25,540 nucleotides of DNA from a virus. Each line of letters opens with the position of its first letter. Positions within the stretch are counted from its first letter, which is position 1. Shown one piece after another: positions 19,947 through 25,540 of the stretch. The stretch lies in the IMG/VR virus record IMGVR_UViG_3300048919_000130, positions 1 through 25,540 of that record, one strand, 5' to 3'. The translations under genes and the position numbers were made by a program. Under the pieces are notes generated by a model. That model saw only the letters and a program-made list of their open reading frames with translations. It did no database searches and had not been told where the DNA came from.

Positions 19947-20103
19947 CTCGACGAAATGCGGGTACTGCAGCAAGCCGGTTGAACCGGAGGAAGTAGTCAA
20001 AAGTACCCTTCTCTATCGCAACGGCGCACAGCTGGCGCGCAAAGAAAAAGAGTATTGCTCTGAACGTTGTGCTTCGTACGACCAGATGGCCCACGAAAGC
20101 TAA
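19939..20103 (+). CDS. Small putative zinc-binding protein, 54 aa
   Basis: The peptide begins MCNSTKCGYCSKPVEPEEVV and ends KEYCSERCASYDQMAHES. The cysteine pattern CxxC (7, 10) and CxxxC (43, 47) suggests one zinc ion in a treble-clef-like knuckle. AGGGGA lies before the ATG. It overlaps the preceding 38-residue gene by eight bases and is the last small gene before recE. Function unknown; a DNA- or protein-binding accessory is plausible. Confidence 0.65.
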   Translation: MCNSTKCGYCSKPVEPEEVVKSTLLYRNGAQLARKEKEYCSERCASYDQMAHES

Positions 20104-20243
20104 CGTAAAAGCCGCGCAAGGCGGCCCGTACGTCCGGTGACACCGACCAAAGTTACACCGGAAAACTACCTAAAAAACCAAAGTTCACCCAATGGGCGCT
20201 ATCTCTGGCCCGGGGATCTTACATCCAAAAAAGAGGATCTCAC

Positions 20244-23200
20244 ATGGAATTTTTCTATGTAGTTAAGGCTACACAGAAATCCGGCAAAGAAGACGCAGTG
20301 ATTTGGTTCACTGCTAAATCAGAAGCCCGTGCCAACCTGCAGCTCGATGTTGAGCTGGAAGATGCTGGTATTGAAACCGGACGCGGTAAGGATTACCAGA
20401 AACCGATCCGCACCGATTTTCCGGTGTATAACGATCTGCCAGAAGAAAGCACCGTGGATTACACTTGGTGCAAACGCTACGCACTCCAGGACGATGGACG
20501 CACCTGGCTGCCAAAGACTGGTGCTGAGTCTACTGGAGCCTTGGGCAACATTGCCGCACCGGAAACGACCGTAAAAGTCGAAACTAACGTCGAGAGTGTC
20601 CCGCTTGAAAACCGCACTCCAGCGGTCCGTTTTGCCGTCCACCTGACCTGCGACAAATACCAATCTCACATCACTAAAGAGCAGCAGCTGGCTGCCAGTG
20701 AAATGTCTCTGGATGAAGGCAACACTTATCTCCAGAACCTGCTGCTGGCGAAAAACGACATACCTGAAATAGCCAAACTCAGCCTTAACGCTGAGTGGAA
20801 ATTGGTTCAGGCTGTTAAGGAAATTTTCGCAACAGACGAAGAGCATGAAGTAAAGCTGCTTGCAGATTTCATGGCTGACTGGGCGAGAGCTGATGCCAGC
20901 GACCGCAATCAGTTAGTTGAAAAGTGGAGAAGCGGAAAGCTTACTCTTCTCAAATCAGATAGCACCAGCGACGCCGACGTTACAACCGATCAGGATCCAG
21001 AACCTGAAAACGGTATTCAGATTGACGAGAATGGTGACGGAACCACATGTTATCCAGTCGTTCGTATGCCGTTTCGCAAGCAGCTGCTCGCCCAGTTCGC
21101 CAGCGACGAACTGCGCCACCACTTAACCCGCGAAGAATACGAAAATATCAGCGCGCTGGAGATGGACACTGACAACAGCTATGTCCAGAACCTGCTACTG
21201 GCGGCAGAAAACTGCGAGGAGGTTAAGGGTTACGATACCAAAGACCTTTGGCGCTATACCGACGCCATTCGCAAGGTGTTTAGCCAGGAGAAGTGTCACG
21301 AACTCGCTTTGGTCCTCCGATTTACCAGAATGTGGGCGGCGACTGATTACATTGACCGTGGCATTCTCGTTCGCGAATGGGCTGCCGGTAATCGTATCAG
21401 CAGCGTGCAGCGTACTGATTCCGGAACTAATGCTGACGGCGGCTATGTTACCGACCGCGGCGAAGGCGCACACCATACACTCGACACCCTCGATCTTGAG
21501 ATTGCCTGCGCCCTGCTGCCGATGGACTTCAACCACTTTGAGATCCCGGGCAGCATCCTGCGCCGCGCCAAAGAGATCGTTACGAAGAAAGAAGAGCCGT
21601 GGAAATCATGGAGCAACATCCTGCGTAATCAGCCGGGCGTCCTGGGGGTTAACCGCACAGCAATCTTCAACCTGGTGCGCATCGCGCCGGAAAATATACA
21701 CCTGACACCAGCTGCGCACCTCGAGTTTGTTTGCCAGACGATGACCACTGAATTTAATTCCGCAGTTGAGTTATTCACGCTGCCTGCGCCAGTAGCCGAA
21801 CCTGAAGCGGCAGCACAACAGCCACAGGTTGAGAATCTCGGCAGCGGCATGTTCTCCATCAAAGGTTTGATGGGTGGAAATAACGACCCGGTCATCACTA
21901 CCTCCTCAAATGAAGTCGTAAAAACGGAAAACACAACGGAGACCACCAGCGATGTGCAGATGGAAGCGACTCAGCCAGAGAAAGTCGAAAATACTGATCC
22001 GGTACAACCAGGCGAAGGCGTTGATGCAGATGATACGCAAGCAGTTACCGTAGCGCCGGCTGAGATACTGGCCGCTGCCGCACCTAGCCTCGCTAATCAA
22101 GAACCGGGGGATGGCAACCAAAAAACAGATTCAGCCAGCCAGAATATTGATTCTGCACACCAGAATGTGCCAGAAGCGACCCAAAATGAGCCGGAAGTGC
22201 AGCGGGACGAACCAGCTGCCGAAAACCCTGCCTACTTCGAACCGGGTCGTTATGAAGGTTTACCTAACAACGTTTATCACGCAGCGAACGGGATCAGTAG
22301 CACACAGGTTAAAGATGCCCGTGTGAGCCTGATGTATTTCAACGCGCGCCACGTCGCCAAGACTATCCAGCGCGCGCCGTCCAAAGTACTGGATATGGGT
22401 AACCTGGTCCATGCACTGGCCCTGCAACCGGAAAACCTCGTTGAAGAGTTCAGTGTGGAGCCGGAAATCCCTGAAGGTGCTTTTACCACCACCGCTACAC
22501 TGCGCGAGTTCATCGACGTACACAATGCCAGTCTGCCAGCGCTGCTGGGTACAGACGATATCAAAGCGCTGCTGGAAGAGTACAACGCCACACTACCCGC
22601 GCAACTGCCGCTGGGCGCAAGCCAGGAGGAAACCGCGCAGAGCTACATGGCGCTGCCGGCTGACTTCCAGCGTATCGAGGCAGACCAGAAGCAGACGGCA
22701 ACGGCAATGAAGGCATGCATCAAAGAGTACAACGCCACCCTGCCCGTGCCGGTTAAAACCAGTGGCAGCCGCGACGCGCTGCTGGAGCAGCTGGCTATCA
22801 TCAACCCTGACCTGGTGGCGCAGGAAGCGCAGAAACCGGCACCACTGAAAGTTTCCGGCACCAAAGCGGAGATGATCCAGGCGGTGAAGTCTGTGAAGCC
22901 GGATGCGGTATTCGCTGACGAACTGCTTGATGCGTGGCGCGACAACCCTGGCGACAAAATTCTGGTGACCCGCCAGCAGCTGGCAACCGCCCAGGCCATT
23001 CAGTCCGCACTACTGGCACATCCAACAGCTGGCATGTTGCTCCAACACCCAAGCCGCGCCGTTGAGGTGAGCTACTTCGGCTTTGACGAGGAGACCGGTC
23101 TGGAAGTACGTGTGCGCCCTGACCTCGAGATCGACCTGGACGGCGTGCGTATCGGCGCAGACCTGAAAACTATCAGCATGTGGAATGTTAAGCAGGAAAG

Positions 23201-23516
23201 CCTGCGCGCCAAACTTCATCGGGAAATCATCGAGCGCGATTACCACCTGAGCGCGGCAATGTACTGCGAAACGGCGGCATTGGATCAGTTCTTCTGGATT
23301 TTCGTCAACAAAGACGAGAACTACCACTGGATTGCCATCATCGAGGCGTCCACTGAACTGCTGGAGCTGGGTATGCTCGAGTACCGCAAAACAATGCGCG
23401 CCATCGCAACCGGATTCGACACGGGCGAATGGCCAGCGCCGATCACTACCGATTACACCGATGAACTGAACGACTTCGAACTACGCCGCCTCGAAGCGCT
23501 GCGCGCTCAGGCTTAA
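20244..23516 (+). CDS. recE: RecE-like exonuclease VIII, enlarged
   Basis: This is the 5'-3' double-strand exonuclease that feeds RecT. The C-terminal PD-(D/E)xK nuclease shows VLDMGNLVHALAL (H723), VRVRPDLEIDLDG (D960) and GADLKT (D973, K975), the residues expected from E. coli RecE. At 1090 residues it is longer than Rac RecE (866). Two causes are visible: residues about 127-232 and 271-388 are related copies of one unit (each has YLQNLLLA or YVQNLLLA), and about 140 residues at 745-890 with EYNATLP repeats lie between H723 and the catalytic aspartates. Residues 510-660 are a low-complexity Q/E/P/T linker. GAGGATCT precedes the ATG. RecT follows after nine bases. Confidence 0.92.
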   Translation: MEFFYVVKATQKSGKEDAVIWFTAKSEARANLQLDVELEDAGIETGRGKDYQKPIRTDFPVYNDLPEESTVDYTWCKRYALQDDGRTWLPKTGAESTGALGNIAAPETTVKVETNVESVPLENRTPAVRFAVHLTCDKYQSHITKEQQLAASEMSLDEGNTYLQNLLLAKNDIPEIAKLSLNAEWKLVQAVKEIFATDEEHEVKLLADFMADWARADASDRNQLVEKWRSGKLTLLKSDSTSDADVTTDQDPEPENGIQIDENGDGTTCYPVVRMPFRKQLLAQFASDELRHHLTREEYENISALEMDTDNSYVQNLLLAAENCEEVKGYDTKDLWRYTDAIRKVFSQEKCHELALVLRFTRMWAATDYIDRGILVREWAAGNRISSVQRTDSGTNADGGYVTDRGEGAHHTLDTLDLEIACALLPMDFNHFEIPGSILRRAKEIVTKKEEPWKSWSNILRNQPGVLGVNRTAIFNLVRIAPENIHLTPAAHLEFVCQTMTTEFNSAVELFTLPAPVAEPEAAAQQPQVENLGSGMFSIKGLMGGNNDPVITTSSNEVVKTENTTETTSDVQMEATQPEKVENTDPVQPGEGVDADDTQAVTVAPAEILAAAAPSLANQEPGDGNQKTDSASQNIDSAHQNVPEATQNEPEVQRDEPAAENPAYFEPGRYEGLPNNVYHAANGISSTQVKDARVSLMYFNARHVAKTIQRAPSKVLDMGNLVHALALQPENLVEEFSVEPEIPEGAFTTTATLREFIDVHNASLPALLGTDDIKALLEEYNATLPAQLPLGASQEETAQSYMALPADFQRIEADQKQTATAMKACIKEYNATLPVPVKTSGSRDALLEQLAIINPDLVAQEAQKPAPLKVSGTKAEMIQAVKSVKPDAVFADELLDAWRDNPGDKILVTRQQLATAQAIQSALLAHPTAGMLLQHPSRAVEVSYFGFDEETGLEVRVRPDLEIDLDGVRIGADLKTISMWNVKQESLRAKLHREIIERDYHLSAAMYCETAALDQFFWIFVNKDENYHWIAIIEASTELLELGMLEYRKTMRAIATGFDTGEWPAPITTDYTDELNDFELRRLEALRAQA

Positions 23517-23525
23517 GGGGGATTT

Positions 23526-24611
23526 ATGCATAACACTAACGTTACCGTTGCTGACCAGAACACCGTTATTAACTCCAACGTGGCTTTGTTCGATTCCCAG
23601 TATCTGAACGCCATCAGCACGTTCGCGCAAATTATGGCGCAGGGCATCGCCACCGTTCCTAAACACCTGCAGGGCAATCAGGCCGACTGCATGGCTGTAG
23701 CGATGCAAGCGGCACAGTGGCAGATGAATCCCTTTGCCGTAGCGCAGAAGACACACCTGATTAACGGTGTGCTCGGGTATGAAGCGCAGCTGGTTAATGC
23801 CGTCATTTCACGCAGCGGCGTGTTGGCCAGCCGCTTTGAATATGAATGGTACGGGCAATGGGAAAAGGTCGTTGGAAAATTCCAAATCCGTAAAGGCGAC
23901 AAAGGCGAGTACCGCGTCCCGGGCTGGACCCTGGCTGACGAAGCCGGGATCGGCATCATTATCCGCGCAACACTTAAAGGTGAAGATCAGCCGAGGGAAC
24001 TTGATTTGCTGCTGGCTCAGGCCCGTACCCGAAACTCTACCCTTTGGGCTGACGACCCTCGCCAGCAGCTGGCGTACCTGGCAGTCAAACGCTGGGCGAG
24101 ACTGTTCTGCCCGGATGTAATTCTGGGAGTTTATACCCCGGATGAACTGGATGAACGCCGTGAAGAACGAGAGGTAAACCCGGCACCGGCGCAGCACGTA
24201 AGCCTTGCAGACATTTCAGGTGACAACGTCACTACGACTCAAACGGCGCAGGAATCAGCTCAAAATATCGATGCACTAGCTGATGATTTCCGTGATCGCA
24301 TCGAGGCGGCTCAGGATGTGGATAGCGCTAAAGCTCTGCGCGCAGATATTGAAACCGTGAAATCAACGCTGGGTTCTGCTCTGTTCACTCAGCTGAAAAA
24401 CAAAGCGGTGAAGCGTTACTACCTGGTAGATGCTCGCAACAAGGTGGAGGCGGCGATTAACTCTTTACTCCAGCCTGACGAGCCGGGTGCCGCCGAGCGG
24501 TTCGCGGAAGCTGAGCGTGTGCTGGCATCGTCAAAGCGGCACTTGGGGGATGAGCTGCACGATCAGTTCAGCATCACCCTGGCGGATATGAAACCGGAAT
24601 ACGTGGCCTAA
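23526..24611 (+). CDS. recT: RecT single-strand annealing protein
   Basis: The first 210 residues are the RecT core: NALSTF-like NAISTFAQIMAQGIATVPKH, WQMNPFAVAQKTHLINGVLG, WADDPRQQLAYLAVKRWARL and the terminal VILGVYTPDEL. RecT coats the 3' tails made by RecE and anneals complementary strands. A C-terminal extension (about 220-361), helical and charged, makes it about 90 residues longer than Rac RecT; it may be a host SSB contact or regulatory region. AGGGGG before the ATG is a strong ribosome site. Confidence 0.92.
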   Translation: MHNTNVTVADQNTVINSNVALFDSQYLNAISTFAQIMAQGIATVPKHLQGNQADCMAVAMQAAQWQMNPFAVAQKTHLINGVLGYEAQLVNAVISRSGVLASRFEYEWYGQWEKVVGKFQIRKGDKGEYRVPGWTLADEAGIGIIIRATLKGEDQPRELDLLLAQARTRNSTLWADDPRQQLAYLAVKRWARLFCPDVILGVYTPDELDERREEREVNPAPAQHVSLADISGDNVTTTQTAQESAQNIDALADDFRDRIEAAQDVDSAKALRADIETVKSTLGSALFTQLKNKAVKRYYLVDARNKVEAAINSLLQPDEPGAAERFAEAERVLASSKRHLGDELHDQFSITLADMKPEYVA

Positions 24612-24618
24612 CGAGACT

Positions 24619-24636
24619 GGGAGGGGCACCCCTCCC
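24619..24636 (+). repeat. Perfect GC-rich hairpin between recT and the next gene
   Basis: GGGAGGGG and CCCCTCCC are separated by CA only. There is no T-tract, so it is not a classic terminator; it could protect the 3' end of recE/recT mRNA or uncouple the downstream gene. Confidence 0.6.
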
Positions 24637-24650
24637 CTTAAGGAGACTAA

Positions 24651-24893
24651 ATGCGACTGATCAATCGAGGCAGTAAGCAATCCCCTTTGGCTCGGCAGGC
24701 ATGTGACATCGCGCCCACCGCCCATCAGCAACGTTACGGCGACTACGGGCGAAGCAAGATGAAAGAGACCTACACCGTAAGAGTTGAGGGTGTGAAAGTT
24801 TGGGTTGAAGTAGTGAATCGTAAGGCGAGCTATGTGGCTACAGCAATGACGGGCATGCGTCGGCTACGTTCCTTACCCGGTCAGGCCTCCTGA
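24651..24893 (+). CDS. Small conserved phage protein, 80 aa
   Basis: The protein starts MRLINRGSKQSPLARQACDI and has a second part KETYTVRVEGVKVWVEVVNR with a basic end. I know no function, though similar genes seem to lie between recT and xis/int in related prophages. AAGGAGA lies before the ATG. Alternative internal starts (MKETYTVRVEG) exist but have no better ribosome site. The beta-rich second half could be a small nucleic-acid-binding domain. Confidence 0.7.
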   Translation: MRLINRGSKQSPLARQACDIAPTAHQQRYGDYGRSKMKETYTVRVEGVKVWVEVVNRKASYVATAMTGMRRLRSLPGQAS

Positions 24894-24915
24894 TATCGGA
24901 ATATCAATTATTTTT

Positions 24916-24943
24916 AACCGGCATCTTTATACTGATGCCGGTT
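24916..24943 (+). repeat. Ten-bp hairpin in the xis leader
   Basis: AACCGGCATC and GATGCCGGTT form a perfect 10-bp stem with an eight-base loop, ending 14 bases before the xis ATG. No T-tract follows. A smaller dyad TGATAT/ATATCA lies at 24891-24906. Together they give the xis-int transcript a folded leader that could control its translation. Confidence 0.65.
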
Positions 24944-24957
24944 ACCTGAGGTGAACT

Positions 24958-25173
24958 ATGTCACAGGTAATTTTTAACGAAGAGTGGATTGTTGAGGCCA
25001 AACTCACCGAAAGAACCGGGCTCTCAAGTGGGCAAATCAAGAGCTACCGTCTTAAATCATGGGTCAACGGCATCCATTTTAAATACGTTACCGCCGATGG
25101 CAGAACAGAGTCCGAGAAAGGACTTGCCTGGTACAACTACCCCAAAATAAACCATTTCATTAAGGACGCGTAA
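24958..25173 (+). CDS. xis: Excisionase (Xis)
   Basis: This 71-residue protein (MSQVIFNEEWIVEAKLTERT; GLSSGQIKSYRLKSWVNGIH; YPKINHFIKDA) fits the lambdoid excisionase type, a small winged-helix protein that bends attachment-site DNA and directs integrase toward excision. GAGGTGA precedes the ATG. Its stop overlaps the integrase start (TAATG), as expected for a xis-int pair. Confidence 0.85.
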   Translation: MSQVIFNEEWIVEAKLTERTGLSSGQIKSYRLKSWVNGIHFKYVTADGRTESEKGLAWYNYPKINHFIKDA

Positions 25174-25540
25174 TGGCAGGCTTTCCTACCGGTGTTGAAA
25201 TCCACAACGGTAAACTGAGGATATCATTCAAGTATAAGAATATTCGCTGCAGGGAAGTTTTGCAGGGTTGGGCGGTGAACAATTCCAACATCAAGAAAGC
25301 CGGCAACCTGAGAGCGCTGATATGCGCTGAAATTCAGCTGGGTACATTCAAATACGAAGAGCGCTTTCCGGAGAGCAAAGCACTGAAGAAGTTTTCGACG
25401 CCCTTAAAGAGCGTCTTAACCTTTGGAGAGCTGTGCGATGCATATCACGCAGTGAAAGAGGTGGAGATCAGCCCGGCAACGATGATGATTACTCGCTCGG
25501 TCAGTACTCTCTTCACGAAAATTATCGGAGAAAGCACTTC
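25173..25540 (+). CDS. int: Integrase, tyrosine recombinase, N-terminal part
   Basis: The window ends after about 122 codons. The start MAGFPTGVEIHNGKLRISFK followed by CREVLQGWAVNNSNIKKAGN is the arm-type DNA-binding domain (DUF3596-like) of prophage integrases, and LTFGELCDAYHAVKEVEISP opens the core-binding domain. The catalytic tyrosine domain lies beyond the window. It is coupled to xis by a one-base overlap, and attP should follow on the far side. Confidence 0.88.
   Translation, partial: MAGFPTGVEIHNGKLRISFKYKNIRCREVLQGWAVNNSNIKKAGNLRALICAEIQLGTFKYEERFPESKALKKFSTPLKSVLTFGELCDAYHAVKEVEISPATMMITRSVSTLFTKIIGEST

Noticed and set aside
20319-20846. Leftward 175-codon frame within recE
   Set aside because: It is the antisense of the RecE N-terminal unit, has no start signal, and interrupts an intact conserved gene.

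Overview
The window is most of a lambdoid (siphovirus-type) prophage of an enterobacterium. Gene order, moderate GC content and protein sequences fit the Klebsiella/Enterobacter/Salmonella/Escherichia group; I cannot name the host species. It runs from the start of the portal-like gene at the left edge, through packaging, lysis, late control, replication, immunity and recombination, to the first third of the integrase at the right edge. Control and recombination genes resemble the Rac prophage (RacR-YdaS-YdaT type regulators, RecE/RecT), while the late half resembles P21-type lysis and control genes joined to a DUF4055/terminase head module.

Layout. 1-2625 (minus): DUF4055 portal-like protein, TerL, TerS. 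2626-6330: accessory zone with two trypsin-like protease genes in opposite orientations, small unknown genes, a frameshifted remnant of a different terminase small subunit, and a rightward hairpin-rich leader that resembles C4/IsrK antisense RNAs and ends at a 44-codon hydrophobic ORF. 6350-7574 (minus): lysis cassette, pinholin with dual start, SAR endolysin, Rz, embedded Rz1. 7692-8063 (plus): a membrane-protein moron inside the late leader. 8113-8200: probable tR' and pR'. 8223-10958 (minus): Q, RusA, DUF1367 and small genes, headed by a LexA box, a DinI-like gene and a possible small antirepressor. 11383-12547 (plus): SDH-family serine protease plus an overlapping low-complexity peptide gene. 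12597-17468 (minus, from pR): Cro-like YdaS, CII-like YdaT, O (with ori iterons), P, two small genes, and a cytosine methyltransferase. 17482-17545: operator region with three sites. 17556-19464 (plus): short repressor without a peptidase domain, then a GNAT/PUA-like protein overlapping an ASCH protein, in the position lambda uses for rexAB. 19616-19678: second three-site operator and pL. 19830-25540 (plus): two coupled small genes, RecE, RecT, a small gene, Xis and partial Int.

How it fits together. Two operator clusters share a 15-bp consensus, 23-24 bp spacing and the same promoter architecture, so a single repressor should silence both early operons. That repressor lacks the self-cleavage domain, so induction probably needs an antirepressor. 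A LexA-controlled DinI operon is present and may supply it. Q acts at pR'/tR' to open the late operon, which runs leftward through lysis and packaging.

The parts least explained by known phage biology are the accessory genes. They comprise three serine proteases of two folds, the GNAT-PUA/ASCH pair beside the repressor, the SDH-protease/peptide pair, the structured RNA leader, and RecE with a duplicated N-terminal unit and an inserted repeat block.
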